Shown here: piece by piece, positions 9,086 to 17,020 of the stretch
How positions within the stretch are numbered: the stretch's first letter is position 1
How the letters are laid out: every line of letters starts with the position of its first letter
Assembly: GCA_900095835.1 (NCBI GenBank)
Contig: LT608321.1
Coordinates: forward strand, 104,373-168,372
Direction of reading: 5' to 3'
DNA length: 64,000 bases
Origin: Ihuprevotella massiliensis
GTDB lineage: Bacteria; Bacteroidota; Bacteroidia; Bacteroidales; Bacteroidaceae
Translations under genes and position numbers: made by a program
The notes under the pieces: model-generated
Seen by the model: only the letters and a program-made list of their open reading frames with translations
The model's database searches: none
What the model was told of the DNA's origin: nothing

Positions 9086-9733
9086 ATGACTATGGTTTCC
9101 CCCTCGTTGCTGAGTGCCGATTTTGGTAACCTGCAGCGCGATATTGAAATGCTCAACGCCAGTGAATGTGACTGGTACCATCTTGATGTGATGGACGGCG
9201 TTTTTGTGCCTAACATCAGCTTTGGTTTCCCCGTGATGCAAGCTATGGCAAAGCATGCCACAAAACCTCTCGACGTTCATCTGATGATTGTGCAGCCCGA
9301 AAAGTTCATCAAAGAGGTAAAAGCACTGGGCGCTCGCGTGATGAATGTACATTATGAAGCGTGCACTCACTTGCACCGTGTCATTCAGGCTATTAAGGCT
9401 GAAGGTATGATGGCTGGTGTGACGCTCAATCCTCACACTCCCGTGAGTGTGTTGGAGGAAATCGCTCTAGATCTTGATTTGGTGATGCTCATGAGTGTGA
9501 ATCCTGGTTTTGGCGGTCAGAAGTTTATCCCCTCAATGGTGGAGAAAACTCGCAAACTTCGCGAACTCCTAGATCGTACAGGCTCAAAGGCTTTGATTGA
9601 AATCGATGGTGGAGTGAATCGCGAAACGGGAAAACTTCTCGTTGACGCTGGAGCCGATGTGCTCGTAGCCGGTAGTGCTGTGTTTGGTGCTCCCGATCCC
9701 GTGGCTGAAGTTGCTGCCCTCAAGGCGCTCTAG
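9086..9733 (+). CDS. rpe: Ribulose-phosphate 3-epimerase
   Basis: Interconverts D-ribulose 5-phosphate and D-xylulose 5-phosphate in the pentose phosphate pathway. The TIM-barrel protein (215 residues, normal length) opens with SPSLLSADFGNL and has the metal-site signatures HLDVMDGVFVPN, DVHLMI, MSVNPGFGGQKF and EIDGGVN, then the phosphate-binding VAGSAVFG. The expected catalytic aspartates (in DVMDG and EIDGG) and metal-binding histidines (in YHLDV and DVHLM) are present. It follows the TPR gene by 15 bases. Two Met codons open the frame (MTM); the first is used here. Confidence 0.96.
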   Translation: MTMVSPSLLSADFGNLQRDIEMLNASECDWYHLDVMDGVFVPNISFGFPVMQAMAKHATKPLDVHLMIVQPEKFIKEVKALGARVMNVHYEACTHLHRVIQAIKAEGMMAGVTLNPHTPVSVLEEIALDLDLVMLMSVNPGFGGQKFIPSMVEKTRKLRELLDRTGSKALIEIDGGVNRETGKLLVDAGADVLVAGSAVFGAPDPVAEVAALKAL

Positions 9734-9835
9734 TGCTCGGCTTTAATAGGAAGAAAAGACAGCTTGCTGTGACGACTGCGGATACCAACTCACAACAAGC
9801 CCCTTTCTCATTCCTCCTCTCTTAATCAATAGAAA

Positions 9836-9866
9836 GGAGTGGAGCACCATCATGGTGTTTTACTCC
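9836..9866 (+). terminator. Weak hairpin between rpe and the DHH gene
   Basis: GGAGT/ACTCC closing an inner CACC/GGTG stem, followed by a mixed C/T-rich run. The internal loop makes it imperfect. It could be the end of the rpe transcript or a leader structure of the next gene. The remainder of 9734-9914 shows nothing else. Confidence 0.35.
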
Positions 9867-9914
9867 TACTTCTTTTGTCCGCCTTCGGATAATATCCACA
9901 TATCTCCTCCTTTT

Positions 9915-10955
9915 ATGGAAATTTCTCCTCTTCTTTCGCCTGCCGAATTGTTCAAATTGATGAGCATTCTCAAAGATGCGCGCAATGTGGTCATTACTGC
10001 CCATCGTGGTCCTGATGGTGATGCCATGGGGTCTACGCTCGCTTGGGCAGACTATCTCATGCAGTTGGGCAAGCGTGTCACCGTGGTGCTCCCTACACCT
10101 TGTCCTGATTTCCTTCGTTGGTTGCCTGGGGCTAAAAATGTGCTCTACTATTCCAAAGATGATATGCGCGTTGCAGCCACTCAAGCTGTGCAAAACGCAG
10201 ATCTCATTTGCTTACTCGATTTCAATGCGCTCCATCGTCTGCAAGATTTCGCGCCTGTGGTGGAGAGGAGTAAAGCCAAGCGCATCATGATTGACCATCA
10301 TGAGCACCCTGACACTTCATGTGCAGAGTTCATTGTCTCAGAACCTAAGGCGTGCAGCACGTGCGAATTGGTGTTCAAACTCATCTATCAGTTGGGGGGC
10401 TTTGAGAAAATGAAGCGTAGCACGGCAGCTTGCATCTATTGTGGCATGATGACCGACACTGGAGGCTTCTCTTATGCGTCGAATGATCCTGAGATTTTTA
10501 TCATTATAGCGCATCTTCTCACCAAAGGTATTGACAAGGATAAAATTAACCGCAATGTCAACAACACTTGGTCGGAAAATCGTCTCCGCTTCTTCTCTTA
10601 TATTCTCACTGAAAAACTCAAGTTCTATGAGGATAGTCGTGCAAGCATTTTCACGATAACGCGCGATGAGATGAAGCGTTTCCATTACATTCGTGGGGAT
10701 GCTGAAGGATTGGTCAACGAACCTCTAAAAGTTAAGGGAATGCGTCTGAGCATTAGCTTGAGAGAAGACACGGAGAAGGAGGTTATTCGTATTTCGGTGC
10801 GCAGTGTTGATGACTTTCCTGCGAATGCTCTTGCTGCAGAGTTTTTCAATGGCGGCGGACACTTCAACGCTGCAGGTGGAGAACTGCCTTTCCCCTTAGA
10901 TGAGGCTATCAAAACAGCTGAGCGTGCCATCGCTGCTTACGCAGATAAGTTGTAG
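9915..10955 (+). CDS. DHH/DHHA1 phosphoesterase, NrnA-like (nano-RNase / pAp phosphatase)
   Basis: Members of this family degrade 2-5-mer RNA and dephosphorylate 3'-phosphoadenosine 5'-phosphate in the cytosol, recycling the end products of mRNA decay. The DHH domain shows HRGPDGDAMGS (about residues 32-42), a DFN motif, the name-giving DHH in MIDHHEHPD and a later DTGGF. The C-terminal DHHA1 domain carries the substrate loop GGGHFNAAGG. The length (346 residues) is typical. The frame also runs 63 bases further upstream, but that part encodes an unlikely Phe/Pro-rich stretch overlapping a hairpin, so the ATG at 9915 (MEISPLLSP) is preferred. A strong terminator follows. Confidence 0.92.
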   Translation: MEISPLLSPAELFKLMSILKDARNVVITAHRGPDGDAMGSTLAWADYLMQLGKRVTVVLPTPCPDFLRWLPGAKNVLYYSKDDMRVAATQAVQNADLICLLDFNALHRLQDFAPVVERSKAKRIMIDHHEHPDTSCAEFIVSEPKACSTCELVFKLIYQLGGFEKMKRSTAACIYCGMMTDTGGFSYASNDPEIFIIIAHLLTKGIDKDKINRNVNNTWSENRLRFFSYILTEKLKFYEDSRASIFTITRDEMKRFHYIRGDAEGLVNEPLKVKGMRLSISLREDTEKEVIRISVRSVDDFPANALAAEFFNGGGHFNAAGGELPFPLDEAIKTAERAIAAYADKL

Positions 10956-11011
10956 ACAAAGACGATATATTCCTACTGTGGGGGGACTCCAATCTGAATG
11001 CTCCACAAGTT

Positions 11012-11056
11012 ACGAGCCAGTAACATCGAAATCTATCGATGTTGTTGGCTCGTTTT
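11012..11056 (+). terminator. Intrinsic terminator after the DHH gene
   Basis: A long stem (ACGAGCCAGTAACATCG paired with CGATGTTGTTGGCTCGT, one G-T pair) closes on an 8-base loop and is followed by TTTT. Confidence 0.8.
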
Positions 11057-11078
11057 GTGTATAAATCGATGATGATAA

Positions 11079-11460
11079 TGTTAAAATCTAACGGAGATTT
11101 GAGGAGAGTTTTCTTGGCTTCTAGAAATGAACATGCGTTGATGATGGGTAAAAATAGGATAGTGGGGAGAAGTTCTCAATGATATTGGAAAAAACGTCGG
11201 AGATAATTTGAAAAAACTCCGACGTTTTCTATTTTTTGTCGGAGATTTTCCTTTAAAACATCGGAGATTTTGGTCAGACTATCGTAATGGAAGGGGAGAA
11301 AAGTTCGATTTTGAAGGTTCATACCTAGGAATTTCGTGATTTTTGCCTCAGTAAGTTTGATTTGTAACTCCATTTACTCTGCCGTAAGCGTGGGGAGATT
11401 AGCGTAAATGGAAGCTCGTCCACTGGAGAGCGAAATTAAGTGTTAAAATAAAGGTCTGAT
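11079..11460. repeat. Intergenic element A: GGAGAT/CTCCGAC hairpin family
   Basis: A gene-free stretch containing a perfect 12-bp inverted repeat (AAAACGTCGGAG at 11191-11202, CTCCGACGTTTT at 11217-11228), followed by two more copies of TCGGAGATTTT (about 11239 and 11263). Related text occurs in other gaps of this window (24970-25345, 46660-46770, 57985-58110 and a short piece at 29430-29455). The word GTTAAAAT appears at both ends here (11079 and 11442) and also twice in element B. No convincing ORF: the minus frame 11176-11373 is low complexity. Whether it is a mobile palindromic element, a regulatory RNA or degraded DNA cannot be decided from sequence. Confidence 0.5.
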
Positions 11461-11534
11461 TTCCATTAAGTTTCCCAAATTTGCTACTATGAAAGATGCG
11501 TGGTTGTAACTTATAGTAGTCTACCAAATGCACA

Positions 11535-11572
11535 AAATCCCTCGTGGGTCTGAAAAGACCTGCGAGGGATTT
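11535..11572 (-). terminator. Terminator after the outer-membrane protein gene
   Basis: AAATCCCTCG and CGAGGGATTT pair, with an inner GGTC/GACC extension, 22 bases past the stop codon of the minus-strand gene. On that strand the stem ends in TTTTGTG. Confidence 0.7.
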
Positions 11573-11593
11573 GTGAATAAAAGTATGTGATGC

Positions 11594-13234
11594 TTAGAAG
11601 CGGAAACCAGCAGTAAGCGTAACTGTGCTGCGACGCAAATTGAGTTGCTGTGCAGGGAGTTCGTTTTCTGTAGCGCGGCTGTTGCTATTGTAGTGGAAAG
11701 CATACATGTCAGCCGATTGAGTTTGGTAGAGGAAAGCGGCGTCAAGATAGAAGTTTCCAGAGCGATAGCCTAAACCAAAGGTGGCACGATGCGTGTTGCC
11801 GTAGTTGATATAGTCAGTTGCTGTGGAATAGCGACGTGATTGTCCATTTACGAGCATGTTTAAGTAGGCATTCTTGGCAAAGGGACTTGACACAAAGTTG
11901 TAACCTGCTCTAACGGAGAAATTGGGAGTCGCAAGCACTTCCATGCCCAAGCGGAGGGTGTGGATGTCTCTCAAGTGATTGTCGATTTCGTTTTGGAGTG
12001 CTTCGTCTTGGTGTCCGGAACTCCTTTCAAATTCTCCGTTATAATCGTCAATCAGACGCGCTTGAGCTGTGGTGTGATCCACAATTTCATATTCTGCTCC
12101 CAAAGCTACGCGACGTCCTATTGTAGTACCGAGACTGAAGTTGACTTTCCAAGGGGCTACAATGCGATAGTCGTTGCTCACAGATACTTGGTTCTCTGTG
12201 TATTCGTATTTAGTATTGGACGTCGTCTCTGTGTGTCCGTAGGGGGAAGACATGTGAAGACGGCTGTTGGTTTCCAGCGAATAGAGAGTGGGTGTGGTGA
12301 CACTAAGTCCAAGTCGGAAGTTGCTTTCAGCCAATGGGCGAACGATGACACCAAACTTTGCATCAACACCAGAACCTGTCATTTGTTCATAGTGCTTTAT
12401 GATGAAAGTTTTGCGTTCGCCAGAAGCACTAGTGAAATAACTGCCATCTTCACGTAGGTTTTGCTCTTCGTAGTTGCCCCACGATTCGTAATTCACGCTG
12501 TAAACTCCGAGGTTTGCGCCAAAATAGAAGCGATCGTTGAAGTTGAAAGCCAAGTTGAAGTCGTAGGCTTGGATGCCTCCTTCGGTTTGTCGGCTTTGAT
12601 GGTAAGCGTCAGCCTGTCCATGTTTGTAGTCTGTGATGCGCTTGTTGCTATCATAGACAGGATCAATCATAAAGACGTCGTAGCCCAAGTTGGCATAGGG
12701 AGAAGTGCTAGCGCGTGCCCCAGAGTTGTTGAGGTCAAGCCATCCATTTCCATTTTGTGCCAATTGTCGCATGAGCAACGATTGTGAGAGATTGTTTCCA
12801 CCTGGCATAGGTACGATGTTGAGTAGTCCATTGGTGGAGAAGTTCTTGGACTTTTTATAATTGAAGCCCATGTTCACAAAACGGAGATTGCCACCATCAA
12901 GATAGAGGGAATAGACAAATCCCATCTGGTCTAAGCTCGCTTTGGTGTTACGTACCGAAGAGTTGCTGAGGTTGTTTGCACGGTTGTTTTGATTGAGCAA
13001 ACTAGCTGTGGCAGAAAAGTCTGATTTTCGATAAAGTGCCGAGGAAGCAGGGTTGGTGCTTATGGCAGAAAGGTTGGCGCCTAGAGCACTCATGGCACCA
13101 CCCATGCCGATGTAGCGAGCATCGCCATTGAGGTCGGTGCTCGAAAGTTGTTCAATTTTGTAGATATCTTGAGCAGCGGTTGGTAATGCAACAAAGGCAC
13201 TAGCAAGAACTGCTGAAATATAGAGCTTCTTCAT
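11594..13234 (-). CDS. Outer-membrane beta-barrel protein (OmpP1/FadL/PorV-like)
   Basis: A 546-residue exported protein. The signal peptide is MKKLYISAVLASAFVALPTAAQ with a likely cut after TAAQ. The mature start has the motif ARYIGMGGAMSALGANLSAISTNPA, which is typical of Bacteroidota transport porins of the OmpP1/FadL and PorV kind. The rest is a run of amphipathic strands, and the chain ends in Phe (LTAGFRF), the usual BAM recognition signal. Likely substrates are hydrophobic compounds or secretion partners, but neither can be chosen from sequence. The Tyr/Trp-rich gene lies 126 bases upstream on the same strand, with a perfect hairpin between them close to this start. Confidence 0.85.
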   Translation of the reverse strand: MKKLYISAVLASAFVALPTAAQDIYKIEQLSSTDLNGDARYIGMGGAMSALGANLSAISTNPASSALYRKSDFSATASLLNQNNRANNLSNSSVRNTKASLDQMGFVYSLYLDGGNLRFVNMGFNYKKSKNFSTNGLLNIVPMPGGNNLSQSLLMRQLAQNGNGWLDLNNSGARASTSPYANLGYDVFMIDPVYDSNKRITDYKHGQADAYHQSRQTEGGIQAYDFNLAFNFNDRFYFGANLGVYSVNYESWGNYEEQNLREDGSYFTSASGERKTFIIKHYEQMTGSGVDAKFGVIVRPLAESNFRLGLSVTTPTLYSLETNSRLHMSSPYGHTETTSNTKYEYTENQVSVSNDYRIVAPWKVNFSLGTTIGRRVALGAEYEIVDHTTAQARLIDDYNGEFERSSGHQDEALQNEIDNHLRDIHTLRLGMEVLATPNFSVRAGYNFVSSPFAKNAYLNMLVNGQSRRYSTATDYINYGNTHRATFGLGYRSGNFYLDAAFLYQTQSADMYAFHYNSNSRATENELPAQQLNLRRSTVTLTAGFRF

Positions 13235-13251
13235 GGAATCTGCTTTTTGTG

Positions 13252-13281
13252 CACCTTGGTGCCGCTACTGACACCAAGGTG
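13252..13281 (-). other. Perfect hairpin in the leader of the outer-membrane protein gene
   Basis: CACCTTGGTG and CACCAAGGTG form a 10-bp perfect stem with a 10-base loop that ends 17 bases before the start codon at 13234. No T-tract follows on either strand, so it is not a typical terminator. It could stabilise or separate the two mRNAs, or gate translation. Confidence 0.55.
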
Positions 13282-13360
13282 AGAATTTTCAAAAGAGTAG
13301 GGACGATTGGCGCTCAAAAGTAAAAAACTACAGAAGAAACACCTGAAGGATGGGAGGGTA

Positions 13361-14476
13361 TTAGCGACGTCCGCCAACGATGGTGCCACCTTGTCGGGTG
13401 CTACCTCCGCTGTTACCACCAGAATAGCTACCACCACCGGAATAACCTCCACCAGAAGAATAGCTACCTCCGGAGCGTGTGCTACCAGAGTTGCTGTTGC
13501 TGTTGTAGCTTCCACTACCAAACACGCTACCACTGCGTTGGTAGCTGCCTTGGTAGGTGTTGGTGCTACCAGAACCACCGGAGCGACCGTAGTCGTAATC
13601 GCGAGTAGAGTTGTTGTAGCGAGCGTTTTCTTCACGACTCATGCGGTCTGTGTTGACACGGCTACCACGATAGGAGGCTCCAGCTCCGTAGTTATGCTGC
13701 GCGTTATCGCGGTTGTAGTATACATTGGAGCGAGTGTTGCCATAAACTACACCACGTCCCCAATCATTTGTCGCACTGTTGAAGACGCCACCCCGTGAGT
13801 CGCGACCTGTGGTTGTGCCATAACTGATGCTATGTGCAGGACGTGAATAGCTGTACCAGCGAGGAGAATCGTAGTAGAAGGGAGAGTACCAGCCACCATA
13901 GTAGTAGGGAGAGCCCCAACCATAGTGCCAATAGCTGTCGTACCAGCCATAGCGCCAAGGACTTCCCCAATAGTTGTAGGAGAAACTCCAAGGGGAGTAC
14001 CATCCGCCCCAACGATTATAAAAGAAGGGGTCGAAGCTCGTGCGCCAACCGCCCCATGCCCAGTCATCAATCCATGGGTCGTAGCTTACGAAGTCGTAGT
14101 AGTCGTAATAATAAGGTGATGTGACGATGGTGATGCCTGGAGAACGAAAGCGCACAATGCGACTCGTAGCTGTGTATGGGGCGTCATCTTCGTAGCGTGA
14201 ACGTGAGTTACGAAGGGAATCCTTGCCGCGACCATAGCGAGAGGTGCGACGATTGTATTCGTCGATGCCACGATTTCCGTTGCTACGTCCTTCCGCCCAG
14301 TCGTCGTGTTCGAATGCTTCTGCAGGGACTTCGTAAGTTCGACTTTGGCTGTAGCCCAAATTCTCCTCACGTTCCTTTTGAATGGCCTTCTTGGTAGGCA
14401 CGAAGTAGACATCGTCTTGAGCCATTGCGGCTAAACTAGCGCAAAGAGCAATGCAAGTAAGGGCTATCTTGTTCAT
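13361..14476 (-). CDS. Exported Tyr/Trp-rich and Gly/Ser-rich low-complexity protein
   Basis: No recognised family. The 371-residue product begins with a signal peptide (MNKIALTCIALCASLAAMAQ) and a charged segment (residues 21-110). A block at 121-210 follows in which about 36 of 90 residues are Tyr or Trp, in repeated motifs such as GWY, SPYYY and GSPWRYGW. The tail from about 300 to the end is Gly/Ser/Asn/Tyr-rich with SGGGYSGG-type units and an Arg-Arg end. There are no cysteines after the signal region. Such composition suggests a disordered or sticky envelope or matrix protein, by analogy only. The coding frame is continuous and has a good -7 box upstream, so it is likely real. It sits upstream of the outer-membrane barrel gene. 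Confidence 0.75.
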   Translation of the reverse strand: MNKIALTCIALCASLAAMAQDDVYFVPTKKAIQKEREENLGYSQSRTYEVPAEAFEHDDWAEGRSNGNRGIDEYNRRTSRYGRGKDSLRNSRSRYEDDAPYTATSRIVRFRSPGITIVTSPYYYDYYDFVSYDPWIDDWAWGGWRTSFDPFFYNRWGGWYSPWSFSYNYWGSPWRYGWYDSYWHYGWGSPYYYGGWYSPFYYDSPRWYSYSRPAHSISYGTTTGRDSRGGVFNSATNDWGRGVVYGNTRSNVYYNRDNAQHNYGAGASYRGSRVNTDRMSREENARYNNSTRDYDYGRSGGSGSTNTYQGSYQRSGSVFGSGSYNSNSNSGSTRSGGSYSSGGGYSGGGSYSGGNSGGSTRQGGTIVGGRR

Positions 14477-14507
14477 AATTATCGATGTTTAATGTGGATG
14501 TATAAGG

Positions 14508-14515
14508 CAAAGATA
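14508..14515 (-). promoter_or_regulatory. -7 box for the Tyr/Trp-rich protein gene
   Basis: TATCTTTG on the minus strand, 31 bases before the start codon. The nearest TTTG is 25 bases further upstream (14544-14541), longer than the usual 19-20 spacer, so the promoter may be weak or use another -33 sequence. Confidence 0.5.
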
Positions 14516-14607
14516 TAGAAAACTTGGAAGAATAGGTAGACAAACGACAGGAATAATGAGTGTAAACGTGCATTTTTAACACTCATCGGGGAATGGTACT
14601 CATTTTA

Positions 14608-14639
14608 TTTGTCGTTTCCAACAGCAAATTGTATCTTTG
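14608..14639 (+). promoter_or_regulatory. Bacteroidetes-type promoter of the RluA-type gene
   Basis: TTTG (14608-14611), 20 bases, TATCTTTG (14632-14639): a perfect match to the phylum consensus, 27 bases before the start codon at 14667. Confidence 0.85.
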
Positions 14640-14666
14640 CTTTCTAAACACTAGCTCAATACGAAC

Positions 14667-15575
14667 ATGTTCAATCCACGAAAGCCCAAATATACCTTCT
14701 TCAAAGTGCGTGAAGCCTCGGAGCTTCTGCCTTATGTCATGCAATGTCTCGACGGCATTAGCCGCTCAAAAGCCAAAGCCATCCTTGCTGGAGGTGGAGT
14801 AAGAGTGGATAAGAAAAACGTGTCGCAGCATGATTTTATGCTCCAACCTGGGATGATGGTAGAGATTTCTAAGCAGAAACCTCGCACGCAGTTCCAAAGC
14901 AAGTTCTTGAAAATCGTCTATGAAGATGCGCAAATCATAGTTATCGAGAAAAATATCGGTATATTGTCGATGGCATCTACACAAGGACAGTTTTGCGTGA
15001 AGACCGTTTTAGATGATTACTTTCGTAAGTCGCGCCAAAAATGCACTGCTCACGTGGTACATCGCCTAGACCGGGACACTTCTGGCCTTTTGGTGTACGC
15101 TAAAACCATAGAAGCTGAGCAGATTCTCGAACATAACTGGCGACAAATCGTAACGGATCGTCGTTATTACGCTTTGGCTTCTGGAGAAATGCAACAAAAG
15201 AAGGGAGTCGTTGAGAGTTGGCTCAAAGACAATAAGGCTTATATCACGTATTCTTCGCCAACTGACAATGGCGGTAAGTATGCTCTCACCCATTTTCGCA
15301 CATTACGCACCGGAAATGGTTATTCTTTGGTTGAACTCAAACTAGAGACTGGTCGAAAGAACCAAATTCGTGTGCATCTTCAAGACTTAGGACACCCTGT
15401 TTGTGGAGATATTAAATACGGAAATGGAGATGATCCTGTAGGTCGCTTGTGTCTCCATGCCTATCGCTTGGATTTTTATCACCCCATCACCAACGAGCGT
15501 CTTCATTTTGAAACACCTACGCCAAAAGCTTTCCTTTCGGTGTTCAAAGAAAAGGGACAAAAAACAGAGCAATAG
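14667..15575 (+). CDS. RluA-family 23S rRNA/tRNA pseudouridine synthase
   Basis: Converts specific uridines in structured RNA to pseudouridine. The protein (302 residues) has an N-terminal S4 RNA-binding domain (about residues 18-70, with SRSKAKAILAGGGVRVD). The catalytic domain follows, with HRLDRDTSGLL at 132-142, where Asp135 is the nucleophile, and a downstream LETGRKNQIRVHLQDLGHPV, the RluA signature. Which of RluA, RluC or RluD it corresponds to is not clear from sequence. It has its own promoter, and the aminotransferase follows after 59 bases. Confidence 0.93.
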   Translation: MFNPRKPKYTFFKVREASELLPYVMQCLDGISRSKAKAILAGGGVRVDKKNVSQHDFMLQPGMMVEISKQKPRTQFQSKFLKIVYEDAQIIVIEKNIGILSMASTQGQFCVKTVLDDYFRKSRQKCTAHVVHRLDRDTSGLLVYAKTIEAEQILEHNWRQIVTDRRYYALASGEMQQKKGVVESWLKDNKAYITYSSPTDNGGKYALTHFRTLRTGNGYSLVELKLETGRKNQIRVHLQDLGHPVCGDIKYGNGDDPVGRLCLHAYRLDFYHPITNERLHFETPTPKAFLSVFKEKGQKTEQ

Positions 15576-15634
15576 CCGGAGTGTAGCATTGCATTGCTGT
15601 ACAATGTCGTGAAACCTCAAACTTTTAATTAGAC

Positions 15635-16837
15635 ATGCCACATATATCAGAACGCGCCATCGAGATGCCGCAGTCGCCCATCCGTAAATTGGCACCATTA
15701 GCCACGGAAGCAGAAGCACGTGGCACCAAGATTTATCATCTCAACATCGGACAGCCCGACCTTAAAACTCCTGAGGTGGGGCTGGAAGTGTTACGTCATA
15801 TCGACCGTAGTGTCCTAGAGTATTCCCCTTCTCAAGGATTTCTTTCCTATCGTGAGAAGTTAGTGAAGTACTATGCTCATTACGATATCGAACTTTCTGT
15901 GGATGATATTATCATCACTACGGGAGGGTCAGAAGCGGTGCTCTTTGCTTTCCTCTCCTGTCTCAATCCTGGTGATGAAATAATCGTACCTGAGCCCGCG
16001 TATGCCAATTATATGGCGTTTGCCATTTCGGCTGGCGCAAGGATTCGTACGATTTCCACCACCATTGAAGACGGTTTTGCTTTGCCAGCCGTGGAGAAGT
16101 TTGAAGAACTCATCAACGAGCACACGCGCGCTATCTTAATTTGCAACCCGAATAACCCAACGGGGTATCTTTACACGCGTAGAGAAATGAATCAGATTAG
16201 AGATTTAGTCAAGAAATATGATTTGTATCTCTTTTCGGATGAAGTGTATCGCGAATTTATCTACACAGGCTCACCCTATATCAGTGCTTGCCATTTGGAA
16301 GGAGTAGAGCAAAACGTGGTGCTCATTGATTCGGTGTCGAAACGCTATTCAGAATGCGGCATCAGAGTGGGAGCTTTAATCTCAAAGAACGAAGAAGTGC
16401 GCAATGCCGTAATGAAGTTTTGCCAAGCTCGATTGTCTCCTCCGCTTCTTGGACAGTTAGTGGCAGAGGCTTCCATCGATACCCCCAAAGAGTATATGCG
16501 CGAAATGTATGATGAATATGTGGAGCGTCGAAATTGCTTGATTGATGGCTTAAACATAATCCCTGGTGTGTACAGCCCAATTCCTATGGGCGCGTTCTAT
16601 ACAGTCGCACGATTACCAGTGGATGATGCAGAAAAATTCTGTGCATGGTGCTTAAGCGACTTCGATTATGAGGGAGAAACTGTAATGCTCGCCCCAGCGG
16701 CAGGCTTCTACACCACACCTGGCGCAGGAAAAGACCAAGTGCGCATTGCTTACGTACTCAATAAGGAGGATTTAGCTCGAGCACTTGTTGTGTTAAAACA
16801 TGCTTTGGAGGCTTATCCTGGCAGAGTAGAGGAATAA
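15635..16837 (+). CDS. PLP-dependent class I/II aminotransferase (aspartate aminotransferase-like)
   Basis: A cytosolic fold-type I transaminase, 400 residues. The cofactor site is complete: SEAVL near 99-103, NPNNPTG (171-177, Asn174), SDEVYREF (Asp202, Tyr205), and the Schiff-base lysine Lys236 in SVSKRYSECGIRVG. The substrate-carboxylate arginine is probably in QVRIAYV near the C-terminus. The closest match by eye is the Bacteroidota group of aspartate/aromatic aminotransferases. The usual SFSK motif reads SVSK here. No biosynthetic neighbour narrows the substrate. A 22-bp tandem repeat begins 20 bases past the stop. Confidence 0.9.
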   Translation: MPHISERAIEMPQSPIRKLAPLATEAEARGTKIYHLNIGQPDLKTPEVGLEVLRHIDRSVLEYSPSQGFLSYREKLVKYYAHYDIELSVDDIIITTGGSEAVLFAFLSCLNPGDEIIVPEPAYANYMAFAISAGARIRTISTTIEDGFALPAVEKFEELINEHTRAILICNPNNPTGYLYTRREMNQIRDLVKKYDLYLFSDEVYREFIYTGSPYISACHLEGVEQNVVLIDSVSKRYSECGIRVGALISKNEEVRNAVMKFCQARLSPPLLGQLVAEASIDTPKEYMREMYDEYVERRNCLIDGLNIIPGVYSPIPMGAFYTVARLPVDDAEKFCAWCLSDFDYEGETVMLAPAAGFYTTPGAGKDQVRIAYVLNKEDLARALVVLKHALEAYPGRVEE

Positions 16838-16856
16838 GTCTTTAAAGATGTGGCAG

Positions 16857-16966
16857 ATTATATGGAAGCGTTCTATATATAAATAGGAGGGTTTTCATAT
16901 ATAAATGGAAACATTCTCACATATAAATGGAAGTATTCTTATGTAAATGAGAAATTTATCTCTATA
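16857..16966. repeat. Five-unit 22-bp tandem repeat
   Basis: Five head-to-tail units of exactly 22 bases begin at 16857, 16879, 16901, 16923 and 16945. Units 2-4 are close variants of ATAAATGGAAACATTCTCAC plus two bases; the first and last are more diverged. The array lies between the aminotransferase and the permease, is AT-rich, and ends 54 bases before the next start codon. Copy number could vary between strains and alter spacing of the permease promoter, which is inference. Confidence 0.8.
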
Positions 16967-17020
16967 TACTGCCACGTACTATCTAAAATAGAAGCATTTT
17001 CTGATAAGAAATAGGAACTC

